Assembly: GCF_018402285.1 (NCBI RefSeq)
Contig: NZ_JAGYJH010000004.1
Span: forward strand, 299,065-363,064
Reading direction: 5' to 3'
Source: Hyphomonas sp.
Lineage (GTDB): Bacteria; Pseudomonadota; Alphaproteobacteria; Caulobacterales; Hyphomonadaceae
Length of the DNA stretch: 64,000 nucleotides
Each line of letters starts with the position of its first letter. Position 1 is the first letter of the stretch. The notes under the pieces are model-generated. The model was not told where the DNA came from, did not search any database, and worked only from the letters and a program-made list of their open reading frames with translations. Both the position numbers and the translations under genes were made by a program. Below, piece after piece: positions 1 through 8,850 of this stretch.

Positions 1-273
1 GCTTCCGGCGATGTGGGCGAGTGCCTTGCCAAACTCCCGGCGGGCCTCACCCTGGAAGGTCACGAACCGCCAGGGTGCCATTTTCCGGTGATCGGGCACG
101 CGCACGGCAATGGACAGGAGCTGTTGAAGCTCATCGGCCGTCGGGCCTGGTTCGCCGAGGAAGATCTTGTTGGCGGACTTCCGGAGAGCAAGAAAGGATC
201 GGACTTCGTTTGCTGGCCTGGCAGCGAGCAGGGGAGAGCCGGCGGGCGGGGGATCGGGGAAGAGTTTGGTCAC
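1..273 (-). CDS. Nitroreductase family protein (3' part cut by window edge)
   Basis: Read on the minus strand from a GTG at 273, with an in-frame TGA just upstream (279-277). The 91 visible residues run off the window start, so only the N-terminus is present. After a Pro-rich leader come the segments LALRKSANKIFLGEPGP and VRVPDHRKMAPWRFVTFQG. These are typical of the FMN-binding N-terminus of nitroreductases, where the R-S and the PDH-K-PWRF stretch contact FMN. Family members are cytoplasmic NAD(P)H-dependent flavoenzymes; the substrate here cannot be inferred. The gene diverges from the tetR gene at 397, so the 123-bp gap with its palindrome may control both. The family call is by recognition of the motif; the start codon is reasonably secure. 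Confidence 0.72.
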   Translation of the reverse strand, partial: MTKLFPDPPPAGSPLLAARPANEVRSFLALRKSANKIFLGEPGPTADELQQLLSIAVRVPDHRKMAPWRFVTFQGEARREFGKALAHIAGS

Positions 274-364
274 GCATCACGCCTTAGCGTTTCAGGGCGC
301 CGCCGAAAAGCTTCATTCAGGCCAATCAAACGCTTGCAGGCGGCCTGTCGACGGCGTAATGGAA

Positions 365-385
365 TTAGTGAACGGTGTTCACTAA
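365..385. promoter_or_regulatory. Palindromic operator, probable TetR-family binding site
   Basis: A perfect inverted repeat with 9-bp arms TTAGTGAAC and GTTCACTAA separated by GGT. It ends 11 bp before the ATG of the tetR-type gene and lies in the divergent region with the nitroreductase gene. TTAGTGAAC-type half sites are characteristic of TetR regulators that control RND pumps. Its position argues for autorepression of the whole regulator-adaptor-permease operon, and possibly for control of the divergent gene. The palindrome is seen directly; the binding protein is inferred. Confidence 0.8.
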
Positions 386-396
386 ATGAACATCCA

Positions 397-1113
397 ATGA
401 AGGGCGCGCCTTTGGATACGGATAACCTTCCTGAAGAAAGCCCTGCCGAGCGCCGCCGGCAACGCGTGCGCAGCTCGATCCTGGACGCTGCTGAGCGCGT
501 GTTTTCGAAGGAGGGCGAAGCAGGCCTTTCAATTCGCCGCCTGGCTGATGAAATCGATTACTCGCCCGCCGCCATCTACAAATATTTCGGCTCCAAGGAC
601 GAGTTGCTGGACGAACTCAAGGAGTCGTTCTTCGAGCGGCTGATGTCGACCATCGACAAGGCTTCACTGACGGCCCTGCCGTTTGAGGCGCGGGTTCGCC
701 AGTGCTTTGCCAGATATGTAGAAACGGCAATCGAACGGCCGCACCACTATGCGGCTGCATTTTCATCTGTGCCCGACACGAGCGCGGCCCATTTAGCCGA
801 TATCTGCTGGGAAGAGTTCGAGACCAGCCATAAGGGCCAGGCCTTCATGGTCGTCGTCGGACTTGTCCGCGAAGGCCAGGAGATCGGGGTATTTGACGCC
901 TCATTCGATCCGTTCATTGCGGCCAAGTCTCTCTGGGCGTCGATGCACGGGGTTGCGCTTCTGCTCATCCACCTGCCGGGTTTTCCCGTAATACTACCGA
1001 CACCGGATCACGGATTGAACACGGCAGCCTTCATCCAGTTTCATGCCGGGCTGCTGTTTCGCAGTCTTTGCGTTGCTCCTTCCTCCCCTGAACCTTCCGG
1101 GCACACCCTATGA
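397..1113 (+). CDS. TetR/AcrR family transcriptional regulator of an RND pump
   Basis: A protein of 238 aa from the ATG at 397. The frame stays open far upstream, but that part is antisense to the nitroreductase gene and is not credible. The N-terminal helix-turn-helix lies at about residues 25-70: RRQRVRSSILDAAERVFSKE, then LSIRRLADEIDYSPAAIYKYF with the TetR recognition helix. The C-terminal part is a WHG-type ligand-binding domain. The stop overlaps the ATG of the adaptor gene (ATGA at 1110-1113), giving translational coupling. A perfect palindrome lies immediately upstream. The likely role is a drug- or metabolite-responsive repressor of its own operon; the inducer is unknown. No good Shine-Dalgarno precedes the start. 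Confidence 0.88.
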   Translation: MKGAPLDTDNLPEESPAERRRQRVRSSILDAAERVFSKEGEAGLSIRRLADEIDYSPAAIYKYFGSKDELLDELKESFFERLMSTIDKASLTALPFEARVRQCFARYVETAIERPHHYAAAFSSVPDTSAAHLADICWEEFETSHKGQAFMVVVGLVREGQEIGVFDASFDPFIAAKSLWASMHGVALLLIHLPGFPVILPTPDHGLNTAAFIQFHAGLLFRSLCVAPSSPEPSGHTL

Positions 1114-2291
1114 CACAAGAAGCGCCATACGAAACTGATACCGGCCGCCGCCGCCCGACATTGATAAAGGGGCTGATCTTCGTCGTCCTGCTGGCAATCA
1201 CGATTGCCGGTCTGCTGGCGGCCGCGACCCTTTTCCGGAGCGAAGAGGGGCCAAAGATTGCGACTGTGGAACCGGAGCCGCTCGCTGTCAGTGTCATCCC
1301 GGTGGAATACCTTGAGGAACTCGACATTGAAGAGCTGTTTACCGGGATCGCCGAAGCCCGGCGGACAAGCCGGCTGGGCTTTCAGACCGGCGGCCGGATT
1401 GACCGGATCGATGTGCGCGTCGGAGACCGCGTGAAGGAAGGCCAGACCCTTGCAAAGCTTGACACCCGCGGACTGGGCGCCCAGCTCGCCTCGGCGCAAG
1501 CGGTTGTTGACGAAGCAAGAGCGGCTCATCAGCTGGCGCTGGACACCGCTGATCGTCAGCGCCAGCTTCAGGCGCAGGGGCATGTGTCGCAGCAGCGCGT
1601 TGAAGAATTTGTTTCGCAGGCCACGACAGCGCTTGCCCGAGTAGACGCCGCGAGGGCGCAGGCAGACGCGCTCCGTGTCCAGATCGATCTGTCCAGCATT
1701 ACGGCGCCTTATGACGGCGTGATTGTCTCCAGATTCGCCGATGAAGGCGCAATCTCCGGTCCAAGCCAGGCTATTCTCGAACTTGTGGAAGCTGGCGATC
1801 TTGAAGCCAGGATCGGGGTTTCTGCGCGGATTGTTCCTGAGCTTGTGCCCGGAACTACCTACACGCTTGAGGCCGAAACAGGGTCAGTGGAGGCGCCGCT
1901 GCGCAGTGTGACCGGCGTCGTGGATGCCTCCCAGCGGACTGTTGCTGCGGTGTTCGATGTTCCGGCAACCAGCGGCGTTCCGGCAGGCTCGATTGTCCGC
2001 CTGAAGGTGGATCGAAAGATGCAGGAGAAAGGCTTCTGGGTTCCGCTAAAGGCCCTGTCCAGCGCCAACCGGGGAATGTGGACGGTCTATGCCGTGGTCG
2101 CAGAAGGCTCTGACTGGCGCGCCCAGCCGAGGCTTGTCGAAATGGTTTATCCGGCCGGGGACCGGGCCTATGTGCGCGGACCTGTTGAGGCCGGTGACCG
2201 GATCATCGTGGACGGCCTGCAACGTGTGACCCCCGGGGCGCGCGTAACCCCGAGAGACGTGCAGCGCGCCGATACGGCGAGCGGCGGTTGA
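1110..2291 (+). CDS. RND efflux periplasmic adaptor (HlyD/MFP family)
   Basis: A protein of 393 aa with one N-terminal membrane anchor at about residues 17-42 (LIFVVLLAITIAGLLAAAT). The barrel-sandwich (lipoyl) half motif follows (TGGRIDRIDVRVGDRVKEGQTLAKLDTR), then an alpha-hairpin of about residues 125-195, the second lipoyl half (ITAPYDGVIVSRFADEGA) and a beta-barrel/membrane-proximal region. Membrane fusion proteins bridge the inner-membrane RND permease and an outer-membrane channel. The start overlaps the tetR stop and the permease starts 19 bp downstream, so this is one operon. No outer-membrane factor gene accompanies it, so it must borrow a TolC/NodT-like channel from elsewhere in the genome. 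Confidence 0.92.
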   Translation: MTQEAPYETDTGRRRPTLIKGLIFVVLLAITIAGLLAAATLFRSEEGPKIATVEPEPLAVSVIPVEYLEELDIEELFTGIAEARRTSRLGFQTGGRIDRIDVRVGDRVKEGQTLAKLDTRGLGAQLASAQAVVDEARAAHQLALDTADRQRQLQAQGHVSQQRVEEFVSQATTALARVDAARAQADALRVQIDLSSITAPYDGVIVSRFADEGAISGPSQAILELVEAGDLEARIGVSARIVPELVPGTTYTLEAETGSVEAPLRSVTGVVDASQRTVAAVFDVPATSGVPAGSIVRLKVDRKMQEKGFWVPLKALSSANRGMWTVYAVVAEGSDWRAQPRLVEMVYPAGDRAYVRGPVEAGDRIIVDGLQRVTPGARVTPRDVQRADTASGG

Positions 2292-2310
2292 GTTCGCGAA
2301 GGGGGCAGGG

Positions 2311-5300
2311 GTGAGCACACTGTTTTTCCGGAATTCGCGCCTGACCATCCTGGCGATCCTCGTGATCCTGCTGGGCGGGCTCGGCGCGCTTCTGTCGCTT
2401 GCGCGACAGGAAGACCCGACGCTGGTGGAGCGTTTCGGAACAGTCGTTGTGTTCCTTCCCGGCGCAGACGCCGAGCGCATGGAGGCGCTCGTTGCCCAGC
2501 CGCTTGAAGCAGCGCTCATGGAGCTGCCCGAGGTCAACCAGGTCGAGACCATGTCGCGCAACGGTGTCGTGCAGGTCGTTCTGGATGTGCAGGAGGACCT
2601 GTCGGAGACCGAAGTCGACAATGCCTGGACGCTTGTCCGGCAGAAGGTCGAGCAGGCGAGAAGTTCATTTCCTGCCGGAACGTCGACGCCGGAAGTGACC
2701 CGGCAGTATGTTGGCGCGGCGACCATGATCGTCTCCCTGACATGGACGGGAGACGGCGACGTGCCACTTCCGATCATGCGGCGGTTGGCACTTGACCTTC
2801 AGGACCGCTTTCAAAGGCTGGGCGCGACCGAACTGACCGAGACATTCGGCATGCCGGTCGAGGAGGTTCGTGTGGTGATGGATGCGCAGGCGCTGTCTGC
2901 CGCCGGGCTTTCGTTCAGCCAGGCAGCAGGCGCCGTTCTGTCAGCGGACGCTAAAAACCCTGCTGGCCGTCTGCGGACCGATGGCGGAACCATTGGCGTG
3001 GAAGTGCAGGGCGAATTCACCAATATCGGCCGGATTGCCGAAGTGCCCGTGCTTCAGCGCGCGGACGGAAGCTCGGTTCGCCTCGGCGACGTCGCCAGGA
3101 TCGAGAAAGGGCTTCAGGAGCCTTCGACACGCGCGGCGTATGAAAACGGGCACCGGTCGGTTCTCGTGGCCGCCTATATCTCGCCGGAGCAGCGTGTTGA
3201 TTTCTGGTCTGAAGGCGCCCGCAGGATTGTTGCAGATTTTTCGGTGAACATGCCACCGGGCCTTTCAGCCGAAATCGTCTTTGACCAGAGCGTCTACACC
3301 AATGACCGGCTGAGCGGCCTTGCCCAGAACCTTCTGATGTCCGCGCTGATCGTGTTTCTGGTTCTCTTCTTCATAATGGGCTGGCGGTCTGCGATCGTGG
3401 TGGGCTTTGCGATGCCCCTGACGGTTGGCCTTGTCCTGATCCTGTTCAATGTTTTCGGGCATCCGCTGCACCAGATGTCGGTCACCGGGCTCGTGATCTC
3501 TCTTGGCCTTCTGATCGACAACGCAATTGTGGTTGCTGATGATGTGGACCAGTGGCGGGCCAGGGGTCTCGGTCGGCTGGAAGCCATCGAGCACAGCCTC
3601 AAGCAGCTGTTTGCCCCGCTGGCGGCCTCGACATTGACGACAGCGCTGGCCTTTGCGCCCATCGCCATGCTGCCGGGCGCAGCCGGGGAGTTCATCGGCA
3701 TGATCGGGCTTTCCGTGATCTATTCGATCACGGCGTCGTTCCTGATTTCCGTCACGATTGTTCCGGCGATGGCGGGCTGGTTTGACCGCAAGCGGAGCTG
3801 GGAGCGCGGAGATGAGCAGCGCCCCCGCCGCTGGTGGCGGGACGGGGTGACGATTGATTTCATTTCGGACGGATACCGTGCAACTGTGGAGGCTGTGCTC
3901 CGCTTTCCGCCAGTGGGGATATTCATCGGCCTGGCGCCGGCCGTCGCCGGCCTTTACCTCACGAGCACACTGCCGCAGCAATTCTTTCCGCCCACAGAGC
4001 GGGATCAGTTCCAGGTCGTTCTCAACCTGCCCCTGGAGGCAGATATTGCCGACGCTGAAGCCATCACACAGCGTGCGACGGACTTCATCATGGCGAGTGA
4101 GGGGGTGCGGTCAGTGACGTGGGTTCTGGGGGAGCCTTCGCCGCGTGTGTACTACAATGCGATCAACAATACGCAGGGCGTTGAAGGGTTTGCTTCGGGG
4201 TGGGTGCAGCTTGACAGCACGGACCGGACGCATGAGATCGTGGATGATGTGCAGCGGCGCGTGCGCCAGGAGTTTCCGTCTGCGCGGTTCCTGGCGCTGC
4301 CCTTCGAACAGGGGCCGCCCGCCGACGCGCCGATTGAGCTGATCCTTCGAGGGCCCGACCTTGAAACGCTGAACCGGCTTGGAAACGAATTGCGCACAAT
4401 CCTGGGGGAAACGCCGGGAGTGACCTATACCGTAGCATCCCTGCAACTCGGTGCGCCGACGCTGCGGCTGAAGGCAGATGAAGCGGCGGCCGCTCTTGCC
4501 GGTTCGCGGCTGGCGGACCTGGCGGCCAATCTGAATACGGAGCTTGAGGGTATACGAGCAGGATCGATTCTGGAGGGAACAGAGGAGCTTCCTGTGCGGA
4601 TCATTGGGTCTGACAGCCGGCGCCAGTCGCTTTCCGATCTGCAGTCCAAGACCATCGGCGCCATGCCGGGCGCGACGGGCACGCCGATTTCTGCCCTTGG
4701 CGCCATGGAGCTTACGCCCAAGACTGCCACAATTTCGCGCCGGGACGGGCTGCGCACGAACCAGATCCTGGCCTATCTTGATCCGTATACGCTGCCAGCC
4801 CCCACGCTTGCGCAGTTTCAGGAGAAACTGGCCGGGAGCGGATTTGTTCTGCCGCCTGAATATGACATGCTGATTGGCGGCGAGGCGGAAAATTCCGGCG
4901 AGGCGGTCGGCAACCTTGCCGGTGTCGGCATTCCGCTCATGCTGGTCATGGCGGGCGCCATAACGCTCGTATTCAATTCCTTCCGGATGATGCTCCTGAT
5001 TGTGGCGGCTGGGGTGATCTCGGTGTTTTACGCTTTTTTCGGGGTCTGGCTGTTCAATCTGCCGTTCGGTTTCAACGCCATTGTCGGCAGCCTCGGGCTG
5101 TTCGGGATTGCGATCAACAGCTCGATCGTTGTGCTGTCGCTATTGCGGGCGGATGCGAAGGCGATGGCAGATGACGTGATCGCGCAGCGCGAAGTGGTGA
5201 TGGATGCCACCCGGCACATTGTGGCGACGACCCTGACGACGATGGGCGGATTTGTGCCGATCCTGATGACCGGCGACACGTTCTGGCTGCCATTGGCGGC

Positions 5301-5439
5301 GGGTATTGCAGGGGGTGTGGGCGGATCGGCATTGATCGGTCTTTACTTCACGCCGGCTGTGTTCCGCATCATGACCATGAAGCCGATCCGCCGGATGTTC
5401 GGTTATCGTCGGCCGGTTCATCCTCAACCGGCAGAATAG
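2311..5439 (+). CDS. RND efflux permease subunit
   Basis: A protein of 1042 aa starting at GTG 2311, with a purine-rich stretch (GGGGGCAGGG) just upstream. It has the usual RND duplication: TM1 at about residues 8-30, a large periplasmic loop, a TM2-6 block at about 335-495, TM7 near 535, a second periplasmic loop, and a C-terminal TM block at about 870-1025. The segment GLVISLGLLIDNAIVVADDV, with its charged TM4 residues, is the proton-relay region of HAE1-type pumps. The substrate is unknown. It works with the adaptor encoded just upstream. The length is normal for the family and no defect is seen. Confidence 0.93.
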   Translation: MSTLFFRNSRLTILAILVILLGGLGALLSLARQEDPTLVERFGTVVVFLPGADAERMEALVAQPLEAALMELPEVNQVETMSRNGVVQVVLDVQEDLSETEVDNAWTLVRQKVEQARSSFPAGTSTPEVTRQYVGAATMIVSLTWTGDGDVPLPIMRRLALDLQDRFQRLGATELTETFGMPVEEVRVVMDAQALSAAGLSFSQAAGAVLSADAKNPAGRLRTDGGTIGVEVQGEFTNIGRIAEVPVLQRADGSSVRLGDVARIEKGLQEPSTRAAYENGHRSVLVAAYISPEQRVDFWSEGARRIVADFSVNMPPGLSAEIVFDQSVYTNDRLSGLAQNLLMSALIVFLVLFFIMGWRSAIVVGFAMPLTVGLVLILFNVFGHPLHQMSVTGLVISLGLLIDNAIVVADDVDQWRARGLGRLEAIEHSLKQLFAPLAASTLTTALAFAPIAMLPGAAGEFIGMIGLSVIYSITASFLISVTIVPAMAGWFDRKRSWERGDEQRPRRWWRDGVTIDFISDGYRATVEAVLRFPPVGIFIGLAPAVAGLYLTSTLPQQFFPPTERDQFQVVLNLPLEADIADAEAITQRATDFIMASEGVRSVTWVLGEPSPRVYYNAINNTQGVEGFASGWVQLDSTDRTHEIVDDVQRRVRQEFPSARFLALPFEQGPPADAPIELILRGPDLETLNRLGNELRTILGETPGVTYTVASLQLGAPTLRLKADEAAAALAGSRLADLAANLNTELEGIRAGSILEGTEELPVRIIGSDSRRQSLSDLQSKTIGAMPGATGTPISALGAMELTPKTATISRRDGLRTNQILAYLDPYTLPAPTLAQFQEKLAGSGFVLPPEYDMLIGGEAENSGEAVGNLAGVGIPLMLVMAGAITLVFNSFRMMLLIVAAGVISVFYAFFGVWLFNLPFGFNAIVGSLGLFGIAINSSIVVLSLLRADAKAMADDVIAQREVVMDATRHIVATTLTTMGGFVPILMTGDTFWLPLAAGIAGGVGGSALIGLYFTPAVFRIMTMKPIRRMFGYRRPVHPQPAE

Positions 5440-5511
5440 GCCCGGGGAATTGAAACATGGCGGACGCGATGCCATGTCCCTGCTTCACCAGTGATCAAGG
5501 AGGCTGCTGCC

Positions 5512-6321
5512 ATGGAAAACCCTGATATCGGCGTGCCCCCGCCAGCCTGGAAGCGGCTACGGTTCGAAGCACAGGCTGCCGCCGCGGAAGAGCCGACACT
5601 GTCGAGCTATCTGAATGCGGCGATCCTGTCGCATGCGACGCTGGGACAGGCACTGTCGTTCCATCTGGCCGAAAAGCTTTCCGGGCCGGGCATGGGACCG
5701 CAGCAGGTTCGCCATATCCTGTCAGCGGTTTATGATTCTGCCCCATCGCTGATCGAGTATGCTGAAGCGGACATGCAGGCGGTGATCGAGCGCGATCCGG
5801 CGGCGCGGGGGATGCTGCAGCCATTCCTGTTCTTCAAGGGGTTCCTGGCGCTGCAGACCCACCGGATTGCGCATCAACTCTGGCGGCAGGGCAGGGAAAC
5901 GCTGTCGTTTCATTTCCAGAGCCGCGCGTCTGAGCTGTTCGACGTGGACATTCACCCGGCAGCCCGGATCGGGCGCGCCGTGATGCTTGATCACGCCTCG
6001 GGGATAACCATTGGTGAAACGGCGATTGTAGGCGACGGCTGCTCCCTGCTGCATGGCGTCACCCTTGGCGGGACGGGCAAGGAAGTGGGCGACCGGCATC
6101 CGAAGATCGGGCGCGGCGTGCTCCTGTCGGTCGGTGCCAAGATCCTTGGGAACATCACGATTGGTGACGAAGCCAAGGTGGCCGCAGGCAGCGTGGTACT
6201 GAAGGATGTCCCCGCGCGGTGCACGGTGGCGGGTGTTCCGGCCAAGGTCGTCGCAGGCCCTGCCTGCTGCCAGCCGGCGCAGAGCATGGACCAGGCCATT
6301 CCTGAGACTTCGGCTGAATAG
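5512..6321 (+). CDS. cysE: Serine O-acetyltransferase
   Basis: A protein of 269 aa. The ATG at 5512 is preferred over an in-frame GTG at 5491 because a near-perfect AAGGAGG lies at 5497-5503, 8 bp before it. The N-terminal helical domain covers about residues 1-140. A left-handed beta-helix of hexapeptide repeats follows (IHPAARIGRAVMLDHASGITIGETAIVGDGCSLLHGVTLGG, quoted here as the region around residues 145-190), with the catalytic His in MLDHASG and LHGVTLGG. It makes O-acetylserine from serine and acetyl-CoA, the first committed step to cysteine, in the cytoplasm. The C-terminal tail after KVVAGPA is short and not of the Ile-ending feedback type. Confidence 0.94.
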   Translation: MENPDIGVPPPAWKRLRFEAQAAAAEEPTLSSYLNAAILSHATLGQALSFHLAEKLSGPGMGPQQVRHILSAVYDSAPSLIEYAEADMQAVIERDPAARGMLQPFLFFKGFLALQTHRIAHQLWRQGRETLSFHFQSRASELFDVDIHPAARIGRAVMLDHASGITIGETAIVGDGCSLLHGVTLGGTGKEVGDRHPKIGRGVLLSVGAKILGNITIGDEAKVAAGSVVLKDVPARCTVAGVPAKVVAGPACCQPAQSMDQAIPETSAE

Positions 6322-6336
6322 GCTTCACAGCCGCTT

Positions 6337-6361
6337 GCAGCCGGTGCATTGCACTGGCTGC
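6337..6361. other. Hairpin between cysE and the DUF3126 gene
   Basis: The arms GCAGCCGGTGC and GCACTGGCTGC pair over 11 positions (one G-T wobble) around the loop ATT. It begins 15 bp after the cysE stop. No U-tract follows, so it is not a classical intrinsic terminator. It could be an mRNA 3' stabiliser, a weak terminator, or an operator for the small gene that follows. Confidence 0.5.
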
Positions 6362-6413
6362 GAAACTGACTAGGTTCCCGCCAGCCAGTTCAGATAAAAC
6401 AAGGAGTGACGCC

Positions 6414-6626
6414 ATGGAGCGCGAAGAAACATTGCGTCTTGAGGCCTATCTCAAGGAAAAACTTCACCCGGGTCTTCGCCTGCTCGCGCGACAGAAAGCC
6501 GATGATTCCGTCGAAGTATATCTCGGCGCAGAGTTTATCGCGGTCGTGTACAAGGACGAAGACGAAGGCGAGACGTCCTACCAGTTCATGATGACGGTCC
6601 TCAAAGAGGACATCATGGGCGGCTGA
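6414..6626 (+). CDS. DUF3126 family small protein
   Basis: A 70-aa acidic soluble protein with a good AAGGAG at 6401-6406 before the ATG. The text LKEKLHPGLRLLARQKADDSVEVYLG followed by EFIAVVYKDEDEGETSYQFMM matches the small DUF3126 family, which is widespread in Alphaproteobacteria and whose function is unknown. The fold suggested is one helix plus a short beta-sheet. It lies 93 bp downstream of cysE, which is a recurrent neighbour of this family as far as I recall. It converges with tsaC, with only 12 bp between the stops. Confidence 0.85.
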   Translation: MEREETLRLEAYLKEKLHPGLRLLARQKADDSVEVYLGAEFIAVVYKDEDEGETSYQFMMTVLKEDIMGG

Positions 6627-6638
6627 GGCCGCGCTGGT

Positions 6639-7580
6639 TCACGCGTCGCGGTGGGCCGCGCGCGCCAACCTGTCATTGATGGCCTCGCCTAACCCGTCCA
6701 TCGGGATGGGCGCTACAGCAATGCGATCATACCGGGCATCGAGCGCGCGGAGCATGGCAAACAGCTTGGTGGCGGCTTCAGCCAAATCGCCTTCCGGCGA
6801 AAGGTTCAAGCCTTCCCGCGCACCTGGGCCGAACCCCAGATAGCCTTCTCCTGAACCCGGTTCTGTAGCGTTGAGGCGCAGACGGGCCTTGGGTGCATAG
6901 TGTGATTTGAGCATACCGGGCGCCGTGATGCCCGAGCCGCTAGCGCGTTCCAAAGCCTTGCCGATGAATGCTTCGAGGGCATCTGCCGGCACCGCGCCGG
7001 AGCGAAGCAGCGTTACGGTGTCGCCTTCGACGGCAACGATCGTCGACTCGATGCCGACATCGCAGGGCCCGCCATCAAGAACGAGGTCAATCCGGTCACC
7101 GAGATCGGCATCGACATGATCGGCCCGTGTGGGGCTCACATGGCCGGAGCGATTGGCAGAAGGCGCGACGAGCGGCCGGCCAAATTCGGCTATGAGCGCG
7201 TTGGCGGCCATGTGTGAGGGACAGCGCAGCCCGACGGTCTGCAGGCCGGAACGCGCCAGGTCGCAGACGCTCCCGCCGGCTATGACAGGCAACACGAGCG
7301 TCAGCGGGCCAGGCCAGAATGTCTGGGCCAGGCGGGCGGCGAGGGGAGAAAAGACGGCCTCGTGCATCGCCATAGGCAGTCCGGACACATGCGCGATCAG
7401 AGGGTTGAAACGGGGCCGGCCCTTGGCTTCATAGAGGCGCACAACGGCGTCCGGATTGGAAGCGTCTGCGGCAAGCCCGTAGACAGTCTCCGTCGGCATC
7501 GCAACGAGGCCGCCCGCATTGAGGATTTCCACCGCCAGCGCGACAGTTTCTGGCAGGACGGGCACAATCGAGGCTGACAT
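6639..7580 (-). CDS. L-threonylcarbamoyladenylate synthase (TsaC/Sua5, YrdC domain)
   Basis: A protein of 313 aa. The YrdC domain fills about residues 8-205: LNAGGLVAMPTETVYGLAADA (ATP/threonine site), KGRPRFNPLIAHV, FWPGPLTLVLP and VGLRCPSH. A Sua5-type C-terminal domain covers about residues 220-310 (GMLKSHYAPKARLRL). This is therefore the longer Sua5 form rather than the short TsaC. It makes threonylcarbamoyl-AMP from threonine, bicarbonate and ATP for the universal t6A37 modification of ANN-decoding tRNAs. The gene is probably essential. The ATG at 7580 fits the family N-terminus. Confidence 0.93.
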   Translation of the reverse strand: MSASIVPVLPETVALAVEILNAGGLVAMPTETVYGLAADASNPDAVVRLYEAKGRPRFNPLIAHVSGLPMAMHEAVFSPLAARLAQTFWPGPLTLVLPVIAGGSVCDLARSGLQTVGLRCPSHMAANALIAEFGRPLVAPSANRSGHVSPTRADHVDADLGDRIDLVLDGGPCDVGIESTIVAVEGDTVTLLRSGAVPADALEAFIGKALERASGSGITAPGMLKSHYAPKARLRLNATEPGSGEGYLGFGPGAREGLNLSPEGDLAEAATKLFAMLRALDARYDRIAVAPIPMDGLGEAINDRLARAAHRDA

Positions 7581-7641
7581 GAGGTCTCGCTTAGCACCGG
7601 GCTGGCGGCGGTCAATGAGCGGGCGCCTGCGGGGCTGCGCC

Positions 7642-8844
7642 TTAATCGGTGCGGGTTGCCGTGCCTTTGACGGTTACGGTGATCTCGTCGGAGACCCAGC
7701 TGGCGCCTGCATCCGATATCTGTCCCAGATCAAGCGCCTTGCGGGAGAAGACCGCCGAGCCATCCAGCGTCGCCTGATTGCCGTTGATCTCAAGCTCAAA
7801 GGTCAATGGAACACTGGTTTCCCTGCCTTTGAGGGTCATTGTTGCCGTGGCGACGTATGCATCCTCGCCAGAGCTCTCGAAACCGGACAACACGATTGTG
7901 GCTTGGGGGAATGCGCCGGTGTTGAACCATTCGGCCTCGCGCAGGGTTGAATCATAGAGTTTCGTGCCGGTTGTGACGCTGCCAGGTTCGACCAGGACAG
8001 AGACTGCGGACGAGCTGAGGTCTTCGGGATAGAAGGCGACCTGGGCGGTCCATTTGCCAAACACGCCTTCAAACGGCTTGCCGTCATAGATGCCGGAAAA
8101 GCCGATTTCGGAAGCCGAATAGTCAACGGCCCAATTACCATTGGGCTCTGCGCCCGAAGCTTTGGCGAGCCCGCTTGCCTGGCCAGACGATCCGAGCAGC
8201 GCGGCGGCAGCGATGAGGGCGAAGAGCAGCAGGCTGCTGCCAAAAGCCACCACAGCGCCCCGGGCTGGCGGGGAGGGTGGTGAGGTCTGGCCGAACAGGC
8301 CGGGCATCATGCGTTTGAGAACGCCTTCCTCCCCGTCAAACTCATGCTTGACGGCGCCGGCAACATGCAGGCCAAGCAGCACGATGATCACCCAGGCGCC
8401 CTTGGAATGGATGTTTTCGACTATGCCATGGAGCAGCTCGTTACCCTGGCGCAGGCCGGAGGTGAACGGGAGATGGGGCCAATCGACCGCTCCGTAGAGG
8501 ACTGTGGAAATCTGGAAGGGGGATATTGAGACCAGCAGCCAACCCGCGAGCGGAATGATTACCATCAGGGCATAGAAGGCGATATGCACGAAATGCGAGA
8601 GTTTCTCCTCCCAGGGCTTGAGTGTTGCCGGTTCGGGAGGGGGCGGGTTGAGCAGCCGCCAGGCGATCCTGGCGATTGTCAGAAAAAGGAGGGTGATCCC
8701 CACCGACTTGTGCAGCTGATACCGGGCTTCATTGTCGTCCATGTTCCAGCCGAGCCAGATCATGAAGAGGATGAGGCCAGCCATTGCCCAGTGAAGGCCA
8801 ACGGCAACGGCGGTGTAGCGGGACGCCGGTGAGGATGCCTTCAT
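7642..8844 (-). CDS. Cytochrome b561 fused to a YceI domain
   Basis: A protein of 400 aa. Residues 1-185 form a four-helix prokaryotic b561 domain with candidate haem ligands in VGLHWAMAG, YQLHKSVG, FVHIAFYAL and LLGLHVAGA. A fifth hydrophobic segment (about 196-217) leads to a YceI domain (about 235-398) that would sit in the periplasm. YceI domains are lipocalin-like and bind polyprenyl quinones; b561 domains move electrons to or from quinone. The fusion suggests a single module in which the YceI part presents or stores a quinone for the haem protein. A free YceI lipoprotein is encoded 6 bp upstream in the same operon. The linker reads naturally, so the fusion looks real. Confidence 0.88.
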   Translation of the reverse strand: MKASSPASRYTAVAVGLHWAMAGLILFMIWLGWNMDDNEARYQLHKSVGITLLFLTIARIAWRLLNPPPPEPATLKPWEEKLSHFVHIAFYALMVIIPLAGWLLVSISPFQISTVLYGAVDWPHLPFTSGLRQGNELLHGIVENIHSKGAWVIIVLLGLHVAGAVKHEFDGEEGVLKRMMPGLFGQTSPPSPPARGAVVAFGSSLLLFALIAAAALLGSSGQASGLAKASGAEPNGNWAVDYSASEIGFSGIYDGKPFEGVFGKWTAQVAFYPEDLSSSAVSVLVEPGSVTTGTKLYDSTLREAEWFNTGAFPQATIVLSGFESSGEDAYVATATMTLKGRETSVPLTFELEINGNQATLDGSAVFSRKALDLGQISDAGASWVSDEITVTVKGTATRTD

Positions 8845-8850
8845 GTCGGC

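Noticed and set aside
13..396. Long N-terminal extension of the TetR regulator
   Set aside because: The extension overlaps the nitroreductase gene on the other strand and the operator, and has no family similarity. The ATG at 397 fits.
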